DNA of 64,000 bases. Source: Sphingobium bisphenolivorans. Its GTDB lineage: Bacteria > Pseudomonadota > Alphaproteobacteria > Sphingomonadales > Sphingomonadaceae. The position numbers and the translations under genes were made by a program. Below the pieces are notes generated by a model that was not told the DNA's origin, did not search any database, and saw only the letters and a program-made list of their open reading frames with translations. How positions within the stretch are numbered: the stretch's first letter is position 1; every line of letters begins with the position of its first letter. Shown piece by piece: positions 43,887 through 51,699 of this stretch. Where the stretch lies: contig NZ_ASTG01000003.1 in assembly GCF_000412635.1 (NCBI RefSeq), forward strand, positions 186,001-250,000, in the 5' to 3' direction.

Positions 43887-45254
43887 GGGTGCGAGCAGCA
43901 TCGTCCCGGCGGCCCCCACGCCGAACCCGCCCAATCCAGCACCAAGGAAGAGCATCTCCCGTCGAAGGTCGAGCATGCCCATGTGGTAAAGCTGGACCCA
44001 TTTGAACAGCATGGAGGGGACCTCCATCAGCCCCACCGCCGCGACCAGCCCGACGGCTCCTTCCGCGAAATAGGCGGAGGGCACCGCGACGGCGAGCCAG
44101 ACCAGCTTGACGATGTTCGCGCGGAAGGTCGTGCTGATCCGCCCGGCGGCCACCAGCGCCTCGTTCGCGCTGTAAGAGGAGAGCGCGACCAAGGGCGTGA
44201 TGGCGAGCAGTTGAAGATAGGTCGCCGTGACCGCGTAGCGATCATCGTAGAGGATGTCGATGACCAGCGGCGCGGACCCGATCAGACCGCCGGCCGCAAA
44301 GCTGTAGAGCAGCGAAGGCAGCCATTTCTTGGCATAGAAGAGCGCGCGCAGGTCGCCGGTTCCATCGCGCCAAAGCTGTGAATAATAGGGATAGAGGACC
44401 CGGCTGGTATAGGCGGTGGCGAAGGCCATCGGCGCCGCGGCGAGATTGCCCGCGAGTATATAGAGCCCGAAATCCTGAAGCGACATCAGCCGCGCCAACA
44501 CCAGCTTGTCGCATTGCATCAGCAGCAGCGTGATCATGCTCGACCCGGTCACATAGCGCGCAAAACCCCACAAATCGCGCAGATAGGCGGGGTCGAGCGC
44601 GAACCGGCGGCGCGAATTGGGAAAGGCGGCATAGCTCAGCACGACTTTGGCGGCGCTGCTGAAGAACAGCGCGATCAGCACCGCCCAGACATTGCGCAGC
44701 CACCACGCCAACAGCAGGCTGGCAATGATCTGGACCAGCATGGACGCAAGCTCCAGCGCCGAAAGCCGCAGGATCATCCGCTGCCTGACGGCCGTGAGCA
44801 GCGTTAGGGAGGCAAGCCCCTCCACGATGAAGAGCAGTGCCGACCATTCGATCATCGGCACCAGATCTGGCTTGGCGAATAGCGCCGCGATCGGCACCGA
44901 CAAGGCGACCAGCAGGCCGCTCAGGATCGTCGCGCGGATCAGCGACACGGTCCAGACCGTGTCGAGGAAACGCGGAACATCGCCATCCTCATGCCGCACG
45001 ACAAAGGCCTGAAAGCCAAGGTCGGAAAGCATCGCCGCGGTGAAGGAGATCGAGCCGATGATGCCGGCGATGCCGAACGCCTCTGGCATCAGCAGGCGTG
45101 TCAGCAGGACGCTGCTTACCGCCCGCAACAGATTGTTGAGGATCGCCGACACCAGTACCACGTTGGTGTCCCGGGTGACGAGCGCGATGATCCGGGCGAA
45201 CGGCGAGTTCCGCACGAAGCCGCCATGATGCACCGCCTGCATATTTTCCTGCAT
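43875..45254 (-). CDS. Wzx-type oligosaccharide flippase
   Basis: From the ATG at 45254 (MQENMQAVHHGG) the protein has 459 residues with 12-14 hydrophobic helices. LLTRLLMPEAFGIAGIIGS and VVRHEDGDVPRFLDTVWTV in the first third are typical of the MATE-like polysaccharide flippases, and LVLARLMSLQDFGLYILAGN of the second half. It would move undecaprenyl-linked glycan units across the inner membrane. It is encoded opposite to the polymerase. GGGGCGGC lies upstream of the start. Confidence 0.88.
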   Translation of the reverse strand: MQENMQAVHHGGFVRNSPFARIIALVTRDTNVVLVSAILNNLLRAVSSVLLTRLLMPEAFGIAGIIGSISFTAAMLSDLGFQAFVVRHEDGDVPRFLDTVWTVSLIRATILSGLLVALSVPIAALFAKPDLVPMIEWSALLFIVEGLASLTLLTAVRQRMILRLSALELASMLVQIIASLLLAWWLRNVWAVLIALFFSSAAKVVLSYAAFPNSRRRFALDPAYLRDLWGFARYVTGSSMITLLLMQCDKLVLARLMSLQDFGLYILAGNLAAAPMAFATAYTSRVLYPYYSQLWRDGTGDLRALFYAKKWLPSLLYSFAAGGLIGSAPLVIDILYDDRYAVTATYLQLLAITPLVALSSYSANEALVAAGRISTTFRANIVKLVWLAVAVPSAYFAEGAVGLVAAVGLMEVPSMLFKWVQLYHMGMLDLRREMLFLGAGLGGFGVGAAGTMLLAPLLR

Positions 45255-45459
45255 CACTGCCGCCCCATATAGATGCCTGCCAGGCACTGATCATCGCCTT
45301 TCTTCGCTTCTATCCGGGCGGCAGGGGGCATTCGATTAGGAGAACTCACCAGGCGTTTTCCAGCGCTTGTGCATCGGGGGGTGGAGGCGCTTAATCGGCC
45401 CGAATGAAGCGGCCGCTTCTGCAAGCGGGCTGTGTCCGGACGATCGAGCGAGGCTGTAA

Positions 45460-46287
45460 ATGGCGCTGCTGAACCTTGTCGATATTGGCGGCTACCGATG
45501 CTTCGACTTTGACGAGTGCCGGGAGGCCGGCGCTTCGCTCGCAGACCGCTATGCGGCCGCGACCCCCTTTCCGCACGTCATTATTGACGACTTCCTGAAC
45601 GCGGACCTGCTGCGCCAGGTCGTGCAGGATTTTCCCGACAATGCAGGGCAGCCGTTTTTCGAGCGGGATCAGGAACGGTTCAAATTCCAGTTTCGGCCCG
45701 ACCAGTGCAGCGGCGGCGACACCCGCATGTTGTTCGCGGAGCTGAATTCGCGCGCCTTCCTGCAGTTTCTTTCGGAACTGACCGGCATAGAGGGGCTCAT
45801 CGCCGACCCCTATCATGCCGGGGCAGGTCTGCATGAGATCAAGTGCGGCGGCCACCTCAGCATCCATGCCGATTTCCCCCGGCATGAGCAGATGCATGTC
45901 CAGCGGCGGCTGAACCTGCTCATCTACCTCAATGAGGACTGGAAGCCCGACTATGGCGGCAGCCTGGAACTGTGGGACAAGAAGATGCGCGTCGCCGAGC
46001 GAAAGATCATGCCGGTCCTGGGGCGGGCGGTGATCTTCAACACCGACCGCGACACGTTCCACGGCCACCCCGATCCGCTCACCTGTCCACCGGACCGGAC
46101 GCGCCGGTCGATCGCAACCTATTATTACACAGCCGCGCCGGCTGTCCGAACCGGGATCGAACGGACGACGGATTTTCGCGTGCGCCCGGGCACGGGCGAC
46201 AAGCGCGACTGGCGGACCATGTTGCATCATCTGAAGGCCGACTGGCTGCCCCCAGTGATTCAACGGCGGATGCCAGGAGGATTGTGA
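45460..46287 (+). CDS. prolyl 4-hydroxylase-like Fe(II)/2-oxoglutarate oxygenase
   Basis: This 275-residue protein has the double-stranded beta-helix iron site: LSIHADFPRH (HxD), LNLLIYLNEDWKPDYGGSLEL, and DTFHGHPDPL with the distal His, followed by RTRRSIATYYY with the 2-oxoglutarate-binding Arg. This is the 2OG-FeII_Oxy_3 pattern. It may hydroxylate a sugar or the anchor of the exopolysaccharide. It is the first gene of a short plus-strand operon with a GT2; it is divergent from the flippase. Confidence 0.88.
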   Translation: MALLNLVDIGGYRCFDFDECREAGASLADRYAAATPFPHVIIDDFLNADLLRQVVQDFPDNAGQPFFERDQERFKFQFRPDQCSGGDTRMLFAELNSRAFLQFLSELTGIEGLIADPYHAGAGLHEIKCGGHLSIHADFPRHEQMHVQRRLNLLIYLNEDWKPDYGGSLELWDKKMRVAERKIMPVLGRAVIFNTDRDTFHGHPDPLTCPPDRTRRSIATYYYTAAPAVRTGIERTTDFRVRPGTGDKRDWRTMLHHLKADWLPPVIQRRMPGGL

Positions 46288-46303
46288 GGGAAGGGCATCG
46301 GGC

Positions 46304-47236
46304 GTGTATTTATCCGATGATCAAACGAGTATGAACCCGGTGGCCTGTCAGGCCAGGGTCGGCTTCGTCGTGATCGGACGCAATGAGGGCGCGCGTCTTG
46401 GTGGATGCCTCCTCAGTGTCCTGCGCGAGGAGGCGCCGGTCGTCTACGTGGATTCCGGCTCCAGCGACGGCAGTGTCGAGCGTGCGCGAGCGCTGAAAGT
46501 ACCGGTCGTGCAGCTGGATGCGGCCACGCCCTTCACCGCCGCTAGAGCGCGCAACAGCGGCGCCGCCTGGCTGCGCGAACACAAGCCGCAGCTGCGCTTC
46601 ATCCACTTTGTCGATGGCGATTGCGAACTGACGCCCGGTTGGCTGCCGCAGGCGCTCGCGGCCATGGCGGCAGAGCCCGAACTGGCCGTTGCTTGCGGTC
46701 GCCGGCGGGAGCGTTATCCTGACCGCAGCGCCTATAACCGGCTCTGCGACAATGAATGGAATACGCGCACCGGCATCGTCGAGACATGCGGCGGCGACGC
46801 CCTTTTCCGGGCGGAGGCTTTCGCGGAAGTCGGCGGATTCTCCGCTGACCTGATCGCCGGGGAGGAGCCAGACCTTTGTCACCGCATCCGGAAGCAAGGC
46901 TGGAAGGTCAGGCGGATCGATGCCGATATGACGGTCCACGACGCGGCGATGACGCGCTTTTCCCAATGGTGGCAGCGCAACCGCCGTAGCGGCTATGCCA
47001 CGGCGCAGGCGCTGGTTCTGCGGGGCAGGGAGACGCGCGGCCTGCTGCGCCATGTGGCGAGCAATATCTTCTGGGCATCGCCGCTATGCTGGCCGTTGTG
47101 GCCGCTGCTCTGGTGCCGCATTTTCTTGCGGAAGGGCGCGCTGGAGGCAAGCTTTCTGACCTTGGGCAAGATCCCGCATCTTCAGGGGCAGATTGATTAT
47201 TGGATCAGCCGGCGCCACCTCATCGAATATAAATAA
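46304..47236 (+). CDS. GT2-family glycosyltransferase
   Basis: The GTG at 46304 after GGGAAGGG gives 310 residues; an ATG at 46331 is an alternative. The GT-A fold shows VGFVVIGRNEGARLGGCL, VYVDSGSSDGSVERA, FVDGDCELTPGWL (DxD) and AGEEPDLCHRIR (acidic acceptor motif). A hydrophobic pair near the C-terminus may associate it with the membrane. It probably adds a sugar to the lipid-linked repeat unit. It follows the 2OG oxygenase gene by 16 bases. Confidence 0.88.
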   Translation: MYLSDDQTSMNPVACQARVGFVVIGRNEGARLGGCLLSVLREEAPVVYVDSGSSDGSVERARALKVPVVQLDAATPFTAARARNSGAAWLREHKPQLRFIHFVDGDCELTPGWLPQALAAMAAEPELAVACGRRRERYPDRSAYNRLCDNEWNTRTGIVETCGGDALFRAEAFAEVGGFSADLIAGEEPDLCHRIRKQGWKVRRIDADMTVHDAAMTRFSQWWQRNRRSGYATAQALVLRGRETRGLLRHVASNIFWASPLCWPLWPLLWCRIFLRKGALEASFLTLGKIPHLQGQIDYWISRRHLIEYK

Positions 47237-47265
47237 CTTGCCTCTCTGGCGGCAAGATCAAGCTA

Positions 47266-47487
47266 TCAGCCGATCAGCCCCTTCGCGATGGCATAGGCGA
47301 CCAGATGCGATCGATTGCGGGTCCGTGTCTTCAGCCTGACACGGCCGATATGCCGTTCCACCGTTCGCGGCGCGATATTGAGCGTCTGGGCGATCTCCTT
47401 GGCGGACTGGCCCTTGGCGATGCGGATCAGCACCTCTATTTCGCGCTGGGTCAGCCAGCGTTCCAGGTCGGGATCGACATCTTCCAT
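47266..47487 (-). CDS. miniature LuxR-type helix-turn-helix regulator
   Basis: This 73-residue protein is nearly only a GerE/LuxR DNA-binding domain: LTQREIEVLIRIAKGQSAKE, IAQTLNIAPRTVERHIGRVR and a C-terminal helix. There is no receiver or autoinducer domain, so its activity must depend on expression or on partner proteins. It resembles the second miniature regulator at 48159, sharing TVERHI and VRLKTRTRNR. The ATG at 47487 is followed leftward; its promoter lies in the AT-rich gap to 48158. Confidence 0.88.
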   Translation of the reverse strand: MEDVDPDLERWLTQREIEVLIRIAKGQSAKEIAQTLNIAPRTVERHIGRVRLKTRTRNRSHLVAYAIAKGLIG

Positions 47488-47694
47488 CCAGCTACCCCAT
47501 CACACTCAAGTCAAACGGCCTGCTTCCCAGGCTAAGTTATGTTCTTTACGTGCTTCTCACAGGCTAGTGAATAAAAGCAAATCAGCTTGTTGTTAGATTT
47601 ACCTGGATGCCGCCTTAGATCAGCACGTTTCTTGTATACAATCCTCGAAAGCAGCGTTGCCGATCACCACCGCATCATTCTTTCATCGGCAATA

Positions 47695-47708
47695 CACCAA
47701 TATTGGTG
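47695..47708. promoter_or_regulatory. perfect 14-base palindrome
   Basis: CACCAATATTGGTG equals its own reverse complement. It lies about 210 bases from the left regulator start and 450 from the right one, a plausible dimer operator. Confidence 0.45.
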
Positions 47709-47782
47709 AAACGAATGTTGTGCTTGTGTCTATATCCACAGATTTACGATGAATGTGATGGAATATCCATTGAAGATAATGT

Positions 47783-47793
47783 CCCATAATGGG
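47783..47793. promoter_or_regulatory. short palindrome
   Basis: CCCAT-A-ATGGG, a perfect 5-base inverted pair with one central base, 75 bases from the 47695 palindrome. Confidence 0.25.
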
Positions 47794-48158
47794 AAATATA
47801 CCCTTCGTTGTAGAGAAGAAAGCCGTGCATTGATGTCAGGCCGCAAAAATTTTTCAGAAAAATAAGCCCGGAATTGCGGTGTTTTGCGAGTGCCAGCGCC
47901 GTATCCGACTGTTTTTAGGGGCTCGCCTCCCTCTAAGTGGGTATTGCGCCGACTCGCAAATATCTTTAGTCCTGATTACGACATCGAAACTAGCGGGGGC
48001 TCTCCGTCTTTGTAAAATGTCCAATATCTTGTTGTCGGACATATCCGGACGGCAAGATGATCGGTCGCGGTTGTTCTTTCGATCTGCGCAACCATGTTGT
48101 CATAGTTTCGGCTTGTTCGTGACGGCAACATGCTTCCGCGTAGCAATTGGGGGCCATC

Positions 48159-48398
48159 ATGCCGCATTATAACACTTCCAACGCTATTGAACTGACTCAT
48201 CGTGAGACAGAAGTCCTGCAACTCGTCGCCTACGGATTGTCGGCGAAGAAAGTTGCACGGGAGCTCGATATCGCTACTTGCACTGTCGAGCGGCATATCG
48301 AGAATGTCCGACTGAAGACACGGACACGAAATCGGGCGCACATGATCGCCTATGTGATCCGCACCGGAATGCTGCCCGCCGGTCAGGAATTGGCCTAA
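48159..48398 (+). CDS. miniature LuxR-type helix-turn-helix regulator
   Basis: From the ATG at 48159 behind TTGGGGG the protein has 79 residues, essentially one LuxR/GerE domain: LTHRETEVLQLVAYGLSAKK and VARELDIATCTVERHIENVR. It lacks a sensor domain and is paralogous to the 47266 protein, with Cys rather than Arg at the turn of the recognition helix. It lies upstream of the glycosylphosphotransferase gene and probably controls the exopolysaccharide operon. Confidence 0.88.
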   Translation: MPHYNTSNAIELTHRETEVLQLVAYGLSAKKVARELDIATCTVERHIENVRLKTRTRNRAHMIAYVIRTGMLPAGQELA

Positions 48399-48409
48399 AC
48401 ATCTATCCT

Positions 48410-48448
48410 GGACCGGGTAATCCCAACAAATCGGGATCGCCCGGGTCC
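48410..48448 (+). repeat. long imperfect hairpin after the LuxR-type gene
   Basis: GGACCGGGTAATCCC (48410-48424) pairs with GGGATCGCCCGGGTCC (48433-48448) with two mismatched or extra bases; loop AACAAATC. There is no T-run, so transcription termination is uncertain. Confidence 0.45.
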
Positions 48449-48525
48449 GCGACCTGACGCAATTGTTCCGGTAATATCCTTTTGCCGGGACAATCGCGTC
48501 CGATCGTCATCGCAGGAAGGGGTCG

Positions 48526-49977
48526 ATGCTGCAGCGGCGCGAGCAATCATTCGGCGTTGAACGCCGGCGCAAAGAGCTTTCTCTCGGACTGTTTCCGCCC
48601 ATCGCGCAGCTGTGCGACTTTGTTGCGTTCAACATCGTCAGCATTTTGCTGGCTGCGCAGGGCTACGGCGTAGTGCAGGGACTATCGTGGGTCGGCGCCA
48701 GTAATCTGGGGCTAGTCAGCGGCACGATCTTCGTGATCGTCGCCCAGATGACGGGCGCCTATGAGACAAGCCTGGTCTTTACCTTGCGCAAAAGCTGGTC
48801 GCGCCTGTTCAATGCCTGGCTCGGCACGGCGCTATTGCTCTTGTCACTGGGCTTCATGCTCCGCCTGATGAGCAACGCGCCGCGTAGCTGGATCATGATC
48901 TGGTTCGTCGCTGCCCTGTTGCTGCTCGCTTTGCTGCGGCTGGTCCTGGTGCTTACCGCGCGCGCGCTCAAGCGCCAAGGCTGGTTCGACTGCCGCTGTG
49001 CCATCTATGGAGCGGGCGAACAGGGCCGTGACCTGGCTCGCTACATCGTCAATCATGACAAGCTGACCCTGGCACTTACCGGCTTCTACGACGATCGCGA
49101 CGAGGACAGGGTGGGGGAGCGATTGCCGATACCCTTCCGCGGCACGTCCCAAGACCTTGTTACGGCCATTCGGATGGGCGCGATCGATCAGGTGATCATC
49201 GCCTTGCCCTGGGCAGCAGAAGCGCGGCTGAGGCAAATCGTCGCCGCGCTCTCCATTACGCCGGTCCAGATCCGCTTGGCGCCGGAAAAGGCGGGCTTTG
49301 CCTATGCGCGGATGCCCGTCATGCTGCTGGGCGAACTGCCGGTAATGACTCTTCACGAAAAGCCGATCCATGGCAGCCGCATATTGGAGAAGTGGGCTGA
49401 AGACCGGCTGCTGTCGCTCGCGCTTCTCATCGTCCTCGCACCATTGTTCCTGTTGATTGCACTCGCGATCAAGATTGAATCCCGCGGTCCGATATTCTTC
49501 GTTCAGCGTCGGGAAGGTTTCAATTGCAGCGACTTCCGCATCTTCAAGTTCAGAAGCATGTATGTCCACCGCTGCCAGTCCGATGACATCGTGCAGGCTA
49601 GTCGTCACGATGCGCGCGTGACGCGTGTCGGCGCCCTGCTGCGCAAGACGAGCCTCGATGAACTGCCGCAACTGCTCAACGTCTTGCTGGGCGACATGTC
49701 GCTGGTCGGTCCGCGTCCGCATGCTCCATCGACACGGGCCGGCGGAAAATTGTTCAGCGAAGTGCTGACATCCTATGTCGCGCGGCACAAGGTCAAGCCC
49801 GGCCTCACCGGCTGGGCCCAGGTGTGCGGCTGGCGCGGAGAAACGGATACGGAAGACAAGCTGATCAAGCGTGTCGAACATGACCTTTATTATATCGAAA
49901 ACTGGTCGATCTGGTTCGACCTCTATATCCTGCTTCGGACCGTCGCGGCGGTGATCGGCGGAAGAAGGGCCTATTAG
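48526..49977 (+). CDS. polyprenyl glycosylphosphotransferase of exopolysaccharide synthesis
   Basis: This 483-residue inner-membrane protein has four N-terminal helices, a soluble Rossmann-like middle ([18 protein letters not shown]) and a fifth membrane segment before the catalytic sugar-transferase domain. The latter has RRKT-like [41 protein letters not shown] and [18 protein letters not shown]. It would put the first sugar phosphate on undecaprenyl phosphate, like WcaJ, GumD and PssY. Start at ATG 48526 after GGAAGGGG. Confidence 0.93.
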   Translation: MLQRREQSFGVERRRKELSLGLFPPIAQLCDFVAFNIVSILLAAQGYGVVQGLSWVGASNLGLVSGTIFVIVAQMTGAYETSLVFTLRKSWSRLFNAWLGTALLLLSLGFMLRLMSNAPRSWIMIWFVAALLLLALLRLVLVLTARALKRQGWFDCRCAIYGAGEQGRDLARYIVNHDKLTLALTGFYDDRDEDRVGERLPIPFRGTSQDLVTAIRMGAIDQVIIALPWAAEARLRQIVAALSITPVQIRLAPEKAGFAYARMPVMLLGELPVMTLHEKPIHGSRILEKWAEDRLLSLALLIVLAPLFLLIALAIKIESRGPIFFVQRREGFNCSDFRIFKFRSMYVHRCQSDDIVQASRHDARVTRVGALLRKTSLDELPQLLNVLLGDMSLVGPRPHAPSTRAGGKLFSEVLTSYVARHKVKPGLTGWAQVCGWRGETDTEDKLIKRVEHDLYYIENWSIWFDLYILLRTVAAVIGGRRAY

Positions 49978-50005
49978 CCGGACGGGGCCGCAATCATCGG
50001 TTGAG

Positions 50006-50653
50006 CTACAATATAGCGGCCCAGGATATCATGTGCCGATCCGTGACCATCGTGCTGACGCCGGCGCGCAGGCACCCGCCTATGGGCAGTTCGCGATAGG
50101 CGGGCTCTATCCCGGTCGCTATGCTGGCCGGATCATCGACGATGCCGAGCGCTGCTGCCTTGAACGCGGCTTCCTTGCGCGTCCATCCGCAGAGGAAGAG
50201 ATCGCTCTCATCCCTTGCCGATGATGTCGCGTGCAGCGCTGCCTGTTCCTCGCCGTCGAAACAATCCTCGGCGAGCGCGCGGGCGTCGGGGAAGGGGCGG
50301 CGTCTTTCGATATCGACTCCCAGGTCGCTTTTTGCACTCACGCCGATAAGGACGTTCTCGTCCGCATAGCTGAGGTTGAAGCGGATCTCGGGCCGGTCCA
50401 GCAGCATCGGCTTGCCCCGCCCATATTCCGCGAAGCGAAGCGCGGGCGCGGGGATGCCCGTCCAGTCGGACAGGATGCAGCGCAGGGCGAAGCGCCCCGC
50501 CAGATAGCGATGCCGGTGCCGATCGAAGAGGAAACGGGCCGCGCGGAGGCGCTCCTGTCCCGATTGCGGCGCGGCCGCCGGCATATGGCGTACGTCGAAC
50601 AGGCGCAACTCCATACCCGGCGGGCCAGGCAGCAATGCGCCGACATGGCTCAT
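50006..50653 (-). CDS. Sfp-type 4'-phosphopantetheinyl transferase
   Basis: This 215-residue protein has the Sfp/AcpS-II motifs YGRGKPML, FNLSYADENVLIGVS, LGVDIERR and WTRKEAAFK, which supply the metal- and CoA-binding Asp, Glu and Lys. It attaches phosphopantetheine from CoA to the PCP and ACP domains of the NRPS and PKS upstream. It is the last gene of the coupled operon (4-base overlap with the GT2). The local PPTase is strong evidence that the pathway is active. Confidence 0.93.
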   Translation of the reverse strand: MSHVGALLPGPPGMELRLFDVRHMPAAAPQSGQERLRAARFLFDRHRHRYLAGRFALRCILSDWTGIPAPALRFAEYGRGKPMLLDRPEIRFNLSYADENVLIGVSAKSDLGVDIERRRPFPDARALAEDCFDGEEQAALHATSSARDESDLFLCGWTRKEAAFKAAALGIVDDPASIATGIEPAYRELPIGGCLRAGVSTMVTDRHMISWAAIL

Positions 50654-51699
50654 GTCGTGCGCATCTCCGGCCGCGCCGTCGCGGAGCCATCCTTGTCATT
50701 TGCAGCGCGGTTCAGCAGCGGCTGCCGTAGGGCCGAATGAGCGAAGAAATCCGAAAGCAGGTTAGCCGGGTCCGTGTCGGGCAGCGCTTGCAGCCGGCGC
50801 CGGATGCGCCAGAAAAGATGGGCGATCATCCATGCCATGTCGGCGCAGATCGCGTAGCCATGCCCATGATTCTTAAGGAAGTAGCGCCGCCGGGATTCGA
50901 ACCAGTAGGCGGGCATGCGCGGCACGACTGCGTTCTTGCCGGTAATGCCGGTGCTTTGCCCAGCGATATGTAGCACCCGCGCGTCGGGCACATACCAGCA
51001 CTGCCAGCCGGCCCGCCGCGCGCGCAGGCAGAAATCGGTTTCCTCGAAATAAAGGAAATAGCCTTCATCCATCGGGCCGATCGCGTCGAATATGCCTGCG
51101 CGGATCATCATGCTGGCGCCCGATACCCAGTCCACCTGCGCGGGCCGGGCATCCATCTTCCGGGGGATGGCGCGATTTTGGAGCAGGCGGCTGACGAGGC
51201 GGAGCTTCGCTGCCCGCTCGACTTCTCCCGCCACGGTGGGGAAGCGGAAGGCATAGGGCCAGACGACCCCATCGCCGTCCTCCAGCAGCGTACCCGCAAC
51301 GCCGGCGCAGGGATGAGCGTGCATGAAGTCCAGCAAGGCAAGCAGTGCGCCGGGGCGGACCCGCGTGTCGGGATTGAGCAGCCAGACAAAACAGGGCACG
51401 AACCCTGCCGGAGCCGACGCGACCGCCAGATTATTGCCATAGGAAAAGCCGCCATTGCTGCTCGACGCCACCAATGACGTCCATTTCTGCCAGCCATTTT
51501 CCTCGATCGCAGCCGCAATCCTCTCGGCCGACCCATCGCCGGACGCATTGTCGACAATGACGGCATGGGCTTGCGGATAGGCAGCGATTTCGCCGGCGAG
51601 GCTGGCGAGACAATCAATGACCAGCGCGGATGTCCGATAGTTGACGATGGAAATCAGCACAGGCGAATGGCGCTGACGGAAAGGGGCGGGGCTGCTCAT
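50650..51699 (-). CDS. GT2-family glycosyltransferase in the NRPS-PKS operon
   Basis: This 349-residue GT-A enzyme has VLISIVNYRTSALVIDCL, VIVDNASGDGS, FVWLLNPDTRVRPGALL (DxD) and VSGASMMIRAGIFDAIGPMD with YFEETDFCLRARRAG, the rhamnosyltransferase-like GT2 pattern. It would transfer a sugar from an NDP donor. It lies between the PKS and PPTase genes with ATGA overlaps, so it is most likely a tailoring enzyme of the NRPS-PKS product; a role in the adjacent glycan pathway is the alternative. Confidence 0.88.
   Translation of the reverse strand: MSSPAPFRQRHSPVLISIVNYRTSALVIDCLASLAGEIAAYPQAHAVIVDNASGDGSAERIAAAIEENGWQKWTSLVASSSNGGFSYGNNLAVASAPAGFVPCFVWLLNPDTRVRPGALLALLDFMHAHPCAGVAGTLLEDGDGVVWPYAFRFPTVAGEVERAAKLRLVSRLLQNRAIPRKMDARPAQVDWVSGASMMIRAGIFDAIGPMDEGYFLYFEETDFCLRARRAGWQCWYVPDARVLHIAGQSTGITGKNAVVPRMPAYWFESRRRYFLKNHGHGYAICADMAWMIAHLFWRIRRRLQALPDTDPANLLSDFFAHSALRQPLLNRAANDKDGSATARPEMRTT

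Larger units (their letters stand above)
47488..48158. other. 671-base AT-richer intergenic region between two LuxR-type genes
   Basis: Base composition is lower in GC than on both sides and no convincing reading frame was found (the antisense frames match only the reverse of the next gene). It holds the palindromes CACCAATATTGGTG (47695-47708) and CCCATAATGGG (47783-47793), and several A/T runs. It separates divergent promoters and may carry a regulatory RNA or the operators for the LuxR-type proteins. Confidence 0.5.

Noticed and set aside
47488..48158. Gap as an insertion sequence or recent island
   Set aside because: No transposase, terminal inverted repeats or target duplications were seen; only lower GC.
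47854..48341. Minus-strand frames over the gap and the second LuxR-type gene
   Set aside because: Most of each frame is the reverse of the LuxR-type coding sequence or AT-rich gap sequence; no ribosome-binding site or family match was seen.
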